Of a stretch of DNA of 64,000 bases, positions 1 to 8,983 are shown piece by piece (the stretch's first letter is position 1; each line of letters begins with the position of its first letter). The stretch is from Acinetobacter vivianii (lineage in GTDB: Bacteria; Pseudomonadota; Gammaproteobacteria; Pseudomonadales; Moraxellaceae): positions 496,001-560,000 of the forward strand of contig NZ_BMDR01000001.1 in assembly GCF_014635885.1 (NCBI RefSeq), read 5' to 3'. The notes under the pieces were generated by a model. It was not told the origin of the DNA. It worked only from the letters and a program-made list of their open reading frames with translations, and made no database searches. The position numbers and the translations under genes were made by a program.

Positions 1-1014
1 TTGTGCGCACAGACGCGTGTGGTGGTTTCAACGGTTGGCCCTTACGCTTTATATGGCGAACCCTTGATTCAGGCCTGTGTAACCAATGGTACAGATTATT
101 GTGATCTGACGGGCGAAACACAATGGATCAAAAAAATGATCGAGAAATACGAATCTCAAGCCCAGCAATCAGGCGCACGCATTGTGCATTGTTGTGGTTT
201 TGATTCAGTTCCATCGGATATGGGAGTTTATTACTTACAGCAACAGGCTCAAAAACAGTTCAATGCACCTGCAACGCAAGTCAGCATGCGGGTCAAGACC
301 TTAAAAGGTGGCGCGTCAGGTGGCACAGTTGCGAGTCTTATTAATGTGATTCAGGAAGCGGCGGCTGATCCTGCACTACGTAAAGATCTGGTCAATCCTT
401 ATGTGCTTTGCCCGCCTGATCATGGCAATAGCCAACGACAAATTTATATTAAAACTGCGAAATTCGATTCAGATTTTAATGCTTGGATTGCGCCATTCGT
501 GATGGCAGCAGTCAATGAACGTGTTGTGCATCGTTCTAACGCATTGTCAGGCAATGCCTATGGCAGCAACTTTAGCTATAACGAAGCCATTTTAACTGGC
601 GAAGGTTTAAAAGGACGTTTCAAAGCTTTAGGCGTGGTTTCTGGCTTAGGTGTCTTCATGCTCGCCGCAGTGAGTAAACCTGTGAGCCAGCTGATGGAAC
701 GTTATATGTTGCCAAAACCAGGCGAAGGCCCTACCCCAGAACAGCAGCGCACAGGACGTTTTGATTTACGTTTTATCGGCAAAACCGAAGCAGGTCAAAC
801 CCTCAAAATCAAAGTCACAGGTGATCGTGATCCAGGCTATGGCTCTACTGGAAAAATGTTGGGACAAGCTGCCTTAAGTCTTGCAATTGATCATGTTAAA
901 GAAGCTAAAAATACGGGCCGTGCCGGTGGTTTCTGGACACCTGCAACCATGTTTGATGATCGGTTTATTCAACGTTTGACCAAGCATGCAGGCATAGCGT
1001 TTCAACAGCTCTAA
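1..1014 (+). CDS. Saccharopine dehydrogenase family protein (trans-acting enoyl reductase type), 5' truncated
   Basis: The reading frame is open from the first base and ends at a TAA; the first codon (TTG) is most likely an internal leucine, because families of this type run to about 410 residues and only 337 are present. The visible part begins inside the NAD(P)-binding Rossmann domain: the stretch VVVSTVGPYALYGEPL and the following GTDYCDLTGE and HCCGFDSVPSD are typical of the saccharopine dehydrogenase / trans-acting enoyl reductase family. The family covers oxidoreductases of lipid and amino acid metabolism, and the real substrate cannot be read from sequence. It is followed 57 bp later by an aldehyde dehydrogenase on the same strand, so the two are probably co-transcribed. 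The lost N-terminus (roughly 70 residues) lies outside the window. Confidence 0.8.
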   Translation: MCAQTRVVVSTVGPYALYGEPLIQACVTNGTDYCDLTGETQWIKKMIEKYESQAQQSGARIVHCCGFDSVPSDMGVYYLQQQAQKQFNAPATQVSMRVKTLKGGASGGTVASLINVIQEAAADPALRKDLVNPYVLCPPDHGNSQRQIYIKTAKFDSDFNAWIAPFVMAAVNERVVHRSNALSGNAYGSNFSYNEAILTGEGLKGRFKALGVVSGLGVFMLAAVSKPVSQLMERYMLPKPGEGPTPEQQRTGRFDLRFIGKTEAGQTLKIKVTGDRDPGYGSTGKMLGQAALSLAIDHVKEAKNTGRAGGFWTPATMFDDRFIQRLTKHAGIAFQQL

Positions 1015-1070
1015 GTCTAGCCAATATCCACATGTCGGCAGCCTGTCTGCCAAAATTCATGAGGTTGAAG

Positions 1071-2516
1071 ATGAACACATTTAACGATATCAGTCATGTG
1101 GACAATGCATCTGAAATATTGAAACAGCAACGTCAGGCTTTTCTGGCCGCGGAAGCGCCAAGTCTGGCACAACGCAAAGCCAATCTGGCGAAGCTACGCG
1201 CTGCTGTGCTTGCCTATCGTACTGAATTACAAACCGCGGTCAGTGAAGATTTTGGACATCGTTCAGCACACGAAACGGATGTTATGGAACTGGTTGGGAT
1301 TGTACAGTCGATTGATTATCTCTCACGTCATTTACGCCGATTCATGAAGGCTGAACGCCGTCATGTCAGCCTGTTTTATCGAGCTGCAAAAGCCCATGTG
1401 GAATATCAGCCCAAAGGCATCATTGGCGTGATGTCACCTTGGAACTATCCTATTTCATTGACGCTTATCCCGCTCGCGACTGCATTGGCAGCGGGTAATC
1501 GGGCCATGCTTAAACCTTCAGAACTGACACCACGTACCAGTGATGTGATGCACCGTATGCTTACAGCAACTTTTCCTATTGAGGAGGTTGCCGTGATTTT
1601 AGGCGGGCCTGAAGTTGGAGCTGCTTTCAGTGCTTTGCCTTTTGATCATTTATTATTTACAGGCAGTACGCCTGTTGGTCGTAAAGTGATGAAGGCTGCT
1701 AGTGATCATCTTGTCCCGCTGACGCTTGAGCTCGGTGGTAAAAGTCCGGTGATTGTCGCCCGCGGACATGTAAATCGTCGGACGATGACCAGTATTGCTT
1801 ATGGGAAATTGTCTAATAGCGGACAGACATGTGTTGCGCCTGATTATGCATTGATCCATGAAGATGATCTGGAAGACTTTATCCAGCAGTTCAATGAGAC
1901 GGTAACACGTTTTTATCCAGATGGACCAGATTGTCAGGATTACAGTTCTATCGTGAGTGAACGTCACTATGCACGTTTGCAAGGCTTGCTGGATGAGGCT
2001 CGTAAGCGCGGCGCCCGTGTGCTTGAAATGGGCACAAAACCCGAATCAGCTTCGGAGCGTATTCGTACCCTAGCCCCTACTTTGGTGGTTGATGCGCGGG
2101 ACGATGATGCCATTATGCAACAAGAAATCTTCGGGCCAATACTACCCGTAAGAACCTATCGTCATATCGATGAAGTGATTGACTATATTAATCAGCGGGA
2201 TCGCCCACTCGCCCTATATTATTTTGGTGAAAAAGATGCGGATTGTAAAAAACTGCTGAGACGAACCACATCAGGCAATGTCGGTATCAACAATACCATC
2301 ATTCATGTTGCTCAAGATGACTTGCCATTTGGCGGTGTCGGACCAAGCGGTATGGGCGCTTATCATGGCATTGAAGGATTCCGCTCCATGAGTCATGCCA
2401 AAGGTGTTTTTGATCAAGGACGCTGGAATTTTCCAAGCCTGTTACATGCTCCGTTTGGCAAATTTATGGAACTGGCACTCGCCGTCACATTAGGCAAGAA
2501 AAAATCTGATGTTTAA
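1071..2516 (+). CDS. Coniferyl-aldehyde-dehydrogenase-type NAD(P)+ aldehyde dehydrogenase
   Basis: A 481-residue aldehyde dehydrogenase. The start at 1071 is chosen because GAGG lies 6 bases upstream; an upstream in-frame ATG at 1032 lacks such a site. The oxyanion/NAD region MSPWNYPISLTLIPLA, the general-base motif TLELGGKSPV and the catalytic cysteine in SGQTCVAPDY are all present, so the enzyme should be active. The NYPISLTLIPLATALAAGNR stretch and the short length resemble the coniferyl aldehyde dehydrogenase (CalB) branch, which oxidises bulky hydrophobic or aromatic aldehydes to acids. It sits between an enoyl-reductase-like gene and a quinone oxidoreductase on the same strand, consistent with a small catabolic or lipid-modifying operon. 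The substrate assignment is family-level inference. Confidence 0.88.
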   Translation: MNTFNDISHVDNASEILKQQRQAFLAAEAPSLAQRKANLAKLRAAVLAYRTELQTAVSEDFGHRSAHETDVMELVGIVQSIDYLSRHLRRFMKAERRHVSLFYRAAKAHVEYQPKGIIGVMSPWNYPISLTLIPLATALAAGNRAMLKPSELTPRTSDVMHRMLTATFPIEEVAVILGGPEVGAAFSALPFDHLLFTGSTPVGRKVMKAASDHLVPLTLELGGKSPVIVARGHVNRRTMTSIAYGKLSNSGQTCVAPDYALIHEDDLEDFIQQFNETVTRFYPDGPDCQDYSSIVSERHYARLQGLLDEARKRGARVLEMGTKPESASERIRTLAPTLVVDARDDDAIMQQEIFGPILPVRTYRHIDEVIDYINQRDRPLALYYFGEKDADCKKLLRRTTSGNVGINNTIIHVAQDDLPFGGVGPSGMGAYHGIEGFRSMSHAKGVFDQGRWNFPSLLHAPFGKFMELALAVTLGKKKSDV

Positions 2517-2605
2517 TTGAACTCCATGCAGTGGCAGTTTTCTATTCTCATTCTACCACTGCGATTTTACGCAAATTTATAAAATATCGAATAAGGTACA
2601 GTCTC

Positions 2606-3592
2606 ATGAAATGTATTACGTTTAACGGTGCGGGTGGCCCGGAAGTCATTACGGTCAGTGAAAGACCAATGCCGGAATTGAGTGATGAAGGAATATTAAT
2701 CGAAGTGGTTGCCGCTGGTATCAATGGCCCAGATGTGATGCAACGTCAGGGTTTATATGCACCTCCGCCTGGGGTGACTGATATTCCGGGACTGGAAGTT
2801 TCAGGCATTGTGAAACAGGTGGGAAAATCTGTCAGCAAATTTAAAGCGGGTGATGAAGTATGCGCCCTCGTCCCTGGCGGTGGCTATGCTGAATATGTTG
2901 TCGCTCATCAAGATAATGTACTTTTTCTTCCCGAAGGACTGACTTTGGTGGAAGGCGGTATTTTACTTGAGACCTTTATGACAGTTTGGTCGCACTTATT
3001 CCAGCATGCCAAATTTCGCCCGAATAGTTCGATTTTAATTCATGGCGGTACTTCTGGTATTGGCACGACGGCAACCATGTTGACCCGAGCATTTGGCGCC
3101 ACACAAATTTTTACTACGGTTTCTAGTGAAGCACATCAAAAAGCCAGTCTAGAACTTGGTGCGGATGTTGCCATTAATTATCACGAAAATGACTTTGTTG
3201 AAGAAGTCAAGAAACATACCGATGGTAAAGGCGTAGACTTCGTACTAGACATTATTGCAGGTGATTATATTCAGCGAAATTATGACGTTGCCGCGATGAA
3301 TGGCACCATTTTACAAATTGGTGTATTAAAAGGTCTCGCGCAGAATCTTAATATTTTTCCGATGTTAGCAAAACGCCTCACGCATACAGGCGCGATTTTA
3401 CGCTCACAATCATCCGAAGCCAAAGCGGAAGTCATGTCTGCCTTACAGGAAAAAGTTTGGCCTTTAATTTCCAAAGGACAAATCAAGCCTTTGCTTTATC
3501 AATCTTTTGATCTGGAGCAGGCTCGTCAGGCCCATGAACTCTTAAATCAGGGACAACATGTCGGCAAGCTGGCATTAATCGTGAAAAAATAA
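2606..3592 (+). CDS. NAD(P)H-quinone oxidoreductase, zinc-independent MDR family (PIG3-like)
   Basis: A 328-residue medium-chain dehydrogenase/reductase beginning MKCITFNGAGGPEVITV. The start at 2606 has AAGG about 10 bases upstream and matches the usual N-terminus of the family; an in-frame extension to 2531 has no convincing site. The N-terminal GroES-like half carries GINGPDVMQRQGLYAPPPG, and the cofactor-binding half has HGGTSGIGTTATML, a glycine-rich NADPH motif. No structural or catalytic zinc cysteine cluster is visible, which fits the quinone oxidoreductase branch (PIG3/TP53I3-like). A second protein of the same branch lies at 32998-34002; the two share the MK-I-GGPEV start and the MQRQGLY/LQRQGLY motif. 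It is the last gene of the leftmost plus-strand run. Confidence 0.87.
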   Translation: MKCITFNGAGGPEVITVSERPMPELSDEGILIEVVAAGINGPDVMQRQGLYAPPPGVTDIPGLEVSGIVKQVGKSVSKFKAGDEVCALVPGGGYAEYVVAHQDNVLFLPEGLTLVEGGILLETFMTVWSHLFQHAKFRPNSSILIHGGTSGIGTTATMLTRAFGATQIFTTVSSEAHQKASLELGADVAINYHENDFVEEVKKHTDGKGVDFVLDIIAGDYIQRNYDVAAMNGTILQIGVLKGLAQNLNIFPMLAKRLTHTGAILRSQSSEAKAEVMSALQEKVWPLISKGQIKPLLYQSFDLEQARQAHELLNQGQHVGKLALIVKK

Positions 3593-3603
3593 TCTGGTTT
3601 TGA

Positions 3604-3634
3604 AAAGAGCTAAAAGTATTGCTTTTAGCTCTTT
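3604..3634. terminator. Bidirectional intrinsic terminator
   Basis: Perfect 13-bp inverted repeat (AAAGAGCTAAAAG / CTTTTAGCTCTTT) with a 5-base loop and A- and T-rich ends, placed between the convergent quinone oxidoreductase and nitronate monooxygenase genes. Confidence 0.85.
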
Positions 3635-3640
3635 CTTTAA

Positions 3641-4624
3641 TTAAATATTATTCAGCATTAAACGTTGTCTAGCTGCTCGATATTCTCTTTCAAGACGATC
3701 AACCAGCTCGGCAACCGATGTGGTTGCTTTCACCGCATTTAGGCCTTGCCCACATCCCCAGATGTCTCGCCATGCTTTCACTTTATGCTGTGTGCCATCT
3801 TCACTGGAAGTACTAAAATCCATGTCCTTCAAATTACCTTCGGGCAAATTGGCTGGATCAAGCCCTGCTGCACGAATACTTGGTGCTAAATAGTTGCCAT
3901 GTACGCCAGTAAATAAGTTGGAATAGACAATTTCATCTGAATTATGATCAACGATGGCCTGTTTATAAGCATCCGTTGCATTGGCTTCATGAGTTGCGAT
4001 AAATGCCGAGCCAATATAACCAAAATCAGCACCCATCGCTTGCGCTGCCAAAATCGCATCCCCTGTAGAAATTGCTCCAGATAAAGCTAAAGGCCCATCA
4101 AACCATTCTCGGATTTCCTGAATTAATGGAAATGGGCTCTTTACGCCTGCATGTCCACCTGCACCTGCGGCTACTGCAATTAAGCCATCAGCACCTTTTT
4201 CTATGGCTTTTTGGGCAAAGCGATTATTAATCACATCATGTAAGACTACGCCGCCATAACTATGCGTTGCGTCATTAATTTCAGTTCGAGCACCCAAAGA
4301 GGTAATCACAATCGGAACTTTGTATTTAACAATCAGTTCCATGTCATGTTCGAGACGATTATTACTTTTATGCACAATCTGGTTAATTGCAAATGGCGCT
4401 GCGGGACGGTCTGGGTGTAAGGCATTATGTTCTGCAATTCCGTCTGTAATTTCTTTTAACCATTCCTCCAGCTTTTCTGCTGGACGTGCATTTAGCGCAG
4501 GCATGGAGCCAACGATTCCAGCTTTACATTGAGCAAGCACCAGTTGAGGTGTGCTAATGATAAATAATGGAGATCCAATAACAGGAAGTCTTAAGTGCTT
4601 GAGTACTTCTGGAATGTTTGACAT
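3641..4624 (-). CDS. Nitronate monooxygenase (2-nitropropane dioxygenase family)
   Basis: A 327-residue FMN-dependent TIM-barrel protein. Recognisable parts are the N-terminal PVIGSPLFIISTPQLVLAQ, the conserved AGAGGHAG glycine/histidine motif around residue 155 that carries the likely catalytic histidine, the LSGAISTGD segment, and GADFGYIGSAFIAT, which binds the flavin phosphate. The family oxidises alkyl nitronates (such as propionate 3-nitronate) to carbonyl compounds and nitrite, usually as detoxification. The gene is monocistronic as far as can be seen: it converges with the quinone oxidoreductase over a shared terminator, and a long spacer with a perfect palindrome lies upstream. Length is normal for the family. 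Confidence 0.88.
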   Translation of the reverse strand: MSNIPEVLKHLRLPVIGSPLFIISTPQLVLAQCKAGIVGSMPALNARPAEKLEEWLKEITDGIAEHNALHPDRPAAPFAINQIVHKSNNRLEHDMELIVKYKVPIVITSLGARTEINDATHSYGGVVLHDVINNRFAQKAIEKGADGLIAVAAGAGGHAGVKSPFPLIQEIREWFDGPLALSGAISTGDAILAAQAMGADFGYIGSAFIATHEANATDAYKQAIVDHNSDEIVYSNLFTGVHGNYLAPSIRAAGLDPANLPEGNLKDMDFSTSSEDGTQHKVKAWRDIWGCGQGLNAVKATTSVAELVDRLEREYRAARQRLMLNNI

Positions 4625-5001
4625 GAAATATGCCCTTTTTAAGATAAATTTTTATTTCAATACGTTCATCAAGCCATTTAAATCATCAACGCCTGATTTT
4701 GACTTCACCTGATCATATCGGGACAATTGATGTTATGCAACAAGTTGCATAACATCAATCCATGAAAGAATTTTATGAATCATGCTTGCACACTGATAAT
4801 TTACATAAGATATTGAAATTGATTGTATAAAAATAAGGATATCAACCAGTCCGCTTAAAATTTATCACTTAGCTCAATACAGTTAATTGCTTAAATATGC
4901 TTATCTTTCAAGTCTGTTACCTAGTCTCTCAAGGTGATGAGCGATAAAGATGATATGCTTCAGTCATTTTTATGGTTTTATTAATCTCCTGAGACGATGT
5001 T
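4625..5001. other. Intergenic region holding divergent promoters
   Basis: A 377-base AT-rich spacer between divergently transcribed nitronate monooxygenase and DUF3817 genes. Apart from the 15-bp palindrome at 4726-4759 I see no gene or RNA in it; promoters for both neighbours must lie here but no single -35/-10 pair stands out. Confidence 0.6.
4726..4759. promoter_or_regulatory. Perfect 15-bp inverted repeat, candidate operator
   Basis: Arms ATTGATGTTATGCAA and TTGCATAACATCAAT are exact complements separated by CAAG. No T-run follows on either strand, so it does not look like an intrinsic terminator. It lies about 100 bases upstream of the nitronate monooxygenase start and about 240 bases upstream of the DUF3817 gene. 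A binding site for a dimeric repressor is the most natural reading, but no regulator gene is adjacent. Confidence 0.5.
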
Positions 5002-5304
5002 ATGAGTGCTACCACCCAAAAATTGCAACGTTTACGTTTGGCTTCCATTCTTGAGGCTGTGACTTTATTACTTCTATTTGCCGTTGCGATTCCTGTTAAA
5101 TATGCATTTGACCTGCCTGTTGCTACCAAAATTATGGGGCCAATCCACGGCGTGGCATTTCTTTTCTATTTGTGGAATTTGATCAGCACGGCTGCGGTAT
5201 GGTCAAAAGCTGAATTGCTTCGTTTATTTATTCTGGCGTTTATTCCTTTTGGTGGCTTCTTTAACGAAAAATATATCGCACAGCGACAAGCTAAAATTAA
5301 ATAG
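5002..5304 (+). CDS. DUF3817 domain small membrane protein
   Basis: A 100-residue protein with three hydrophobic segments (about residues 14-33, 43-66 and 73-88), so an inner-membrane protein. The sequence RLRLASILEAVTLLLLF near the N-terminus, the GPIHGVAFLFYLW segment and the final GGFFNEKYIAQ are characteristic of DUF3817 proteins, whose function is not established. The start is supported by a purine-rich GAGACG 5 bases upstream. It stands alone between a divergent monooxygenase gene and a convergent peptidase gene, with a strong bidirectional terminator directly behind it. Confidence 0.82.
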   Translation: MSATTQKLQRLRLASILEAVTLLLLFAVAIPVKYAFDLPVATKIMGPIHGVAFLFYLWNLISTAAVWSKAELLRLFILAFIPFGGFFNEKYIAQRQAKIK

Positions 5305-5322
5305 AAATACGAACATCTATAT

Positions 5323-5352
5323 AAAAAAGGAAATCATATGATTTCCTTTTTT
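5323..5352. terminator. Bidirectional intrinsic terminator (30-bp perfect palindrome)
   Basis: AAAAAAGGAAATCAT followed at once by its exact complement, giving A6 and T6 flanks on both strands, between the convergent DUF3817 and M28 peptidase genes. Confidence 0.85.
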
Positions 5353-5374
5353 ATTACGTACAACATACTCAAAT

Positions 5375-6406
5375 TTAATTTTTATCGAGTGATTTCAATA
5401 AATGAATGACAGCATCACCTGCCAGTTGCATTGACTTTGGATCAACCTGTTCAATGGTGTCACATGCTTTGTGATAGCACGGTGCGAACTCAAGCTCGTC
5501 CCCTTTCATTTGTTCATTAAACAAGATGACAGCAGTCACTGGAACTTTACCTAAAAACGGAGCCGTATCGCTTGCGGTTAAGGTGGAGACATCTTCTTTA
5601 ATTTTTAGATTCTTAGTTTTAAAAAATTCTTTGAGCGTATTCTCTAAGGCTAAGTCACCGCTATGGCTTGGAAGACTGCGTAAACCATCGAGTAAAGGCT
5701 TATAGTCCTGTTCCTGCATGCCACGTTCTTTTAACATTTTCTCCATCTCGTCTACAGAGGATTTATCACCATCTGCAATCAAGATTTCAGGGTCTTTGGT
5801 GCCAACCATATCCAAGTTGATATAGGCTTTAATCGCTTTTAATTGCTCGGCAGTCAGTTTTTTCACATAAGCTTGAGAGCCTGCGATTCCCACTTCTTCT
5901 GAATCCCAGAATGCCAGATAAATAGTATGTTTAGGCTTTATTTTTTGAGTCGACAATTGTGTCATCAACTCAAGTAATAAGGCGACACCAGAAGCATTGT
6001 CATTTATACCAGGTCCCATTTTGACCGAGTCATAATGCGCCCCTAGTAAAATAATATTTTGTTTTGATTCACCTGGAATCTCCACAATAATATTCTGGCC
6101 TTTGGTCTTTTCACGATTTTCGAAAGTCTGAACCTCTGTACTAAAACCTGCTTTCTTGGCTTGATCTAAAATGTAATCCGCACTCGCTAAACCGCCTTGC
6201 GTACCCACTGCACGATTGCCACCATGCTGTTTGGCAATGTGTTCAAAAGCATTTAGGTGCGCCATCATCTGTGCTGCATCCAGTTTTAAACCAGATTGAT
6301 TCACATCTTCAGTTTTTTCTTTGGAATGTTGCTCGTTTTTTTGACAGCCACTCATTGCAAATAGGCTACTTACGATACAAACAGCTAAAATTTTCTTTAA
6401 AAACAT
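5375..6406 (-). CDS. M28-family zinc aminopeptidase, lipoprotein
   Basis: A 343-residue predicted lipoprotein: a signal peptide ends in FAMSGC, making Cys21 the lipidated residue, so the enzyme should be anchored in the envelope. All co-catalytic dizinc ligands of family M28 are visible: His124 and Asp126 in LGAHYDSV, Asp136 in GINDNASG, the general base pair Glu170-Glu171 in WDSEEVG, Asp199 in NLDMVG, and a C-terminal His in CYHKACDT. It should therefore remove N-terminal residues from peptides in the periplasm or at the outer membrane. It is transcribed toward the DUF3817 gene; a 180-base spacer separates it from the upstream amidase, and no operon partner is evident. Confidence 0.9.
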   Translation of the reverse strand: MFLKKILAVCIVSSLFAMSGCQKNEQHSKEKTEDVNQSGLKLDAAQMMAHLNAFEHIAKQHGGNRAVGTQGGLASADYILDQAKKAGFSTEVQTFENREKTKGQNIIVEIPGESKQNIILLGAHYDSVKMGPGINDNASGVALLLELMTQLSTQKIKPKHTIYLAFWDSEEVGIAGSQAYVKKLTAEQLKAIKAYINLDMVGTKDPEILIADGDKSSVDEMEKMLKERGMQEQDYKPLLDGLRSLPSHSGDLALENTLKEFFKTKNLKIKEDVSTLTASDTAPFLGKVPVTAVILFNEQMKGDELEFAPCYHKACDTIEQVDPKSMQLAGDAVIHLLKSLDKN

Positions 6407-6590
6407 AAAATAAACTTAAACCAATTTTTTTATAAAGTCAGTCTAATACTAGTTTTGCACCTGGGGATTTGCCATTTCAATTTGTATCCTTTTCACTTAT
6501 CGATTGAGCCACAACGCTATCAGTGCTTATTTTTAGTAATACAAAACCCACCTTCAATTAAACGGGCGATGTATTGAAAATGAAGTTATG

Positions 6591-8054
6591 TTAGCGATCA
6601 TTTAAGCTGCTAAAAATCTGTTCCAGCGCTTGTCCAATTGCCAGAAGTTGCTGGTCCGTATGAGGTAAGCCATCGATTTCCAGTGCCACAGGAAGTTGTG
6701 ATTTTTTCCCTAGACCAATGGGTAAACTAAGCCCTGGTAAGCCAATATTACTGCCCGGATCGGTATTACGAATCAGTGTTTGGAAAAGTTCAATGGAGCT
6801 AACCTGCTCATCCACAAGTGGTGCCACAATTGGCGAGGTTGGAAAAATCAAAGCATCAAGTTGATGATTCTCAAAGGTAGTTTGATAGAGCGCTAGCAGT
6901 TGTGGCTGAGCTTCCTGAATCGCTTTTTGATAAAAAGGTTGAACGGGTACAGATTGCCCCGTTTCGTCCATGATCATTTCAGGCAATATATTTTGTTGGA
7001 AAATATGTTTTACATCTGGACTGGAAATCTGCTCAACCAAAGCTTCCAGACTCAGCTCGATCTCATGATGTTTTAAATACGCAATCAGGTCATATTTACC
7101 TTCATAAATCACCAAAGGAAATGAAATACTCTGGTTGAGCTGAGCCAAATCTGGCATATCCACGGGAATAATTTCGATAGCTGCGGTTTTTAACAGTTGT
7201 AGCGCTGTATGTGCCTGTTCATGAACATCTTCATCCAGATTCTCCCAAAAATAGGCATTGATTCCGAGCCTGATCGGTCGTGTAGACAATTCAATAGACT
7301 GAGCCGAAGGTGCAATTAACTGATCAATCAGAATAATATCAGCCATACAATGCGCCATAGGCCCTGCTGTATCACGTGTATGCGAAATCGGGGTGATATC
7401 TGCTTGAGCATAGCGTCCAACTGTTGGACGAAAGCCAATACAACCATTTAAGGCACTCGGTAATCGGACAGATGCGCCTGTATCGGTTCCGATGGCAATT
7501 GGCACCATTCCTGCGGCAACTGCAACGGCACTGCCAGAAGAAGAACCGCCTGCAATATGTGAAGGATTAACCACATTACGCGTGCCGATTACACCGTCAA
7601 TATGCATTGCGGTGTTATAACCTGTCACACCAAATGCCAATTCATGCATATGAGCTTTACCAACAATAATCGCCCCTTGATCAGTCAGGGCCTGAATCAC
7701 TGGTGCTGTGGTTTTGGGTCTGAAATCTGCCAAGGCTGGTGTTCCCGCTGTATTCGGAAAACCTGCGACATGAATATTATCCTTTACGGCAAGCAAGACC
7801 CCGATCAAGGCAGGACAAGCATGGCCCTCACGGATTGATTGATCCCAAAATTGTGCTTGTTGAATAGCTGCTGCTTTATCCGTCCGAATAAAAGCATTTA
7901 AGGCTTGCTGCTTTTCAATGTTGTCAAAATAATGGTGGACGAGTTGTTCGCAAGTGACTTTCCGCTCTTGTACCAGACGGGTAATTTCGCCAATGGTGGC
8001 TTTATTCAGGTGAATGATTTGATCCGAATTTACTTTTTCATTCATGTTTAGCAT
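6591..8054 (-). CDS. Amidase signature family hydrolase
   Basis: A 487-residue amidase-signature enzyme. The Ser-cisSer-Lys triad is visible: Lys91 in LLAVKDNIHVAG, the serine cluster at 171-173 in AGGSSSGSAVAVA, and the nucleophile Ser195 in GTDTGASVRLPSALNG. The family hydrolyses amides to carboxylic acid and ammonia; substrate cannot be deduced, and there is no C-terminal allophanate-type domain as in the other amidase of this window (39713-41539). Two start codons (8054 and 8045) are possible and neither has a strong ribosome binding site. A LuxR-type regulator lies 86 bp upstream on the same strand, so it may control or be co-transcribed with the amidase. Confidence 0.87.
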   Translation of the reverse strand: MLNMNEKVNSDQIIHLNKATIGEITRLVQERKVTCEQLVHHYFDNIEKQQALNAFIRTDKAAAIQQAQFWDQSIREGHACPALIGVLLAVKDNIHVAGFPNTAGTPALADFRPKTTAPVIQALTDQGAIIVGKAHMHELAFGVTGYNTAMHIDGVIGTRNVVNPSHIAGGSSSGSAVAVAAGMVPIAIGTDTGASVRLPSALNGCIGFRPTVGRYAQADITPISHTRDTAGPMAHCMADIILIDQLIAPSAQSIELSTRPIRLGINAYFWENLDEDVHEQAHTALQLLKTAAIEIIPVDMPDLAQLNQSISFPLVIYEGKYDLIAYLKHHEIELSLEALVEQISSPDVKHIFQQNILPEMIMDETGQSVPVQPFYQKAIQEAQPQLLALYQTTFENHQLDALIFPTSPIVAPLVDEQVSSIELFQTLIRNTDPGSNIGLPGLSLPIGLGKKSQLPVALEIDGLPHTDQQLLAIGQALEQIFSSLNDR

Positions 8055-8140
8055 AGTGACTTAAAATCCATTTAAGCAATTGTTTTGCTAATTTAGTACA
8101 GTTGTAAATTCCGGGGATATCCTCAAAATTGAGGAGTGAA

Positions 8141-8854
8141 TTAACAATGGATGAGCCGTGCCATTTCGGTACGATTATGGCAACCCATTTTTTGCATGGC
8201 GTTTTTAAGATGAGTTCTGACCGTGGTGAAGCCAATATCAAGTAAGTTGGCAACGTACTTATCGCTTAATCCTTTCGCCACTAACGTTGCAACCTCCTGC
8301 TCGCGTGGAGTTAAAAAATATTGAATGGATAAATCCATTGCTAAGGCTTGGGTCAGATAAGGTTCCAGTAAATTAAGGATCCTTTTCTCCCGCTCACTGA
8401 ACATGATTGAATCTTTGGCACGCCAGATACGTAAGTCTCCGATATCCATGCCATTTCGAACGAAGTAAACATTCAGACCGTGATACAAACCATAAGGTTG
8501 TAAAAACTCATTGTAATAATCGGTTTTCTTGAGCGCGGAAAGAGAAATGATTTCATGAACAAAGGTTGGATGTTGTCGCTGTCGAAGTTGGGTTGTGATC
8601 GGATCATCATATTGCCAGATTTGGTCATATTCTGTGATGGCTTTGGGATCAATCTGCCACATGATCCCTTTTCTGGATAAATGATGTTTGGCATCCCAGA
8701 TATAAGATGCTGCAAAATCAGCACGTAACAAGGTTGCAATATCTGCAATGATCGTTTCGCGTAAGCTTTCCTGTCCTTTTTGCGCGCCTAATTTCCAAAG
8801 TATTTCGGAAAAAAGCGTAAACTCCGATGGACTTAAATCGTGTTCTAAAAGCAT
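8141..8854 (-). CDS. LuxR-type (GerE helix-turn-helix) transcriptional regulator
   Basis: A 237-residue regulator. The C-terminal ~60 residues form a clear LuxR/GerE DNA-binding domain, opening with LTPREQEVATLVAKGLSDK and containing TTVRTHLKNAMQKMG as the recognition region. The N-terminal ~170 residues have no response-regulator receiver signature and no obvious autoinducer-domain motif that I can point to; they may form a GAF-like or unknown sensor. The gene precedes the amidase on the same strand, with 86 bases between them, which suggests local control. The ribosome binding site is weak. Confidence 0.85.
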   Translation of the reverse strand: MLLEHDLSPSEFTLFSEILWKLGAQKGQESLRETIIADIATLLRADFAASYIWDAKHHLSRKGIMWQIDPKAITEYDQIWQYDDPITTQLRQRQHPTFVHEIISLSALKKTDYYNEFLQPYGLYHGLNVYFVRNGMDIGDLRIWRAKDSIMFSEREKRILNLLEPYLTQALAMDLSIQYFLTPREQEVATLVAKGLSDKYVANLLDIGFTTVRTHLKNAMQKMGCHNRTEMARLIHC

Positions 8855-8983
8855 AGACTGACCGTTTTATTAAAAATTACGTATTAAAATATTTTTGTTA
8901 TCCAGATTTAAATCTAAACTGATTCCATTCAGCAGGCTGAAAAAACAACCAACTCCTTTTATAGATCAATAGACTGTAAATTT

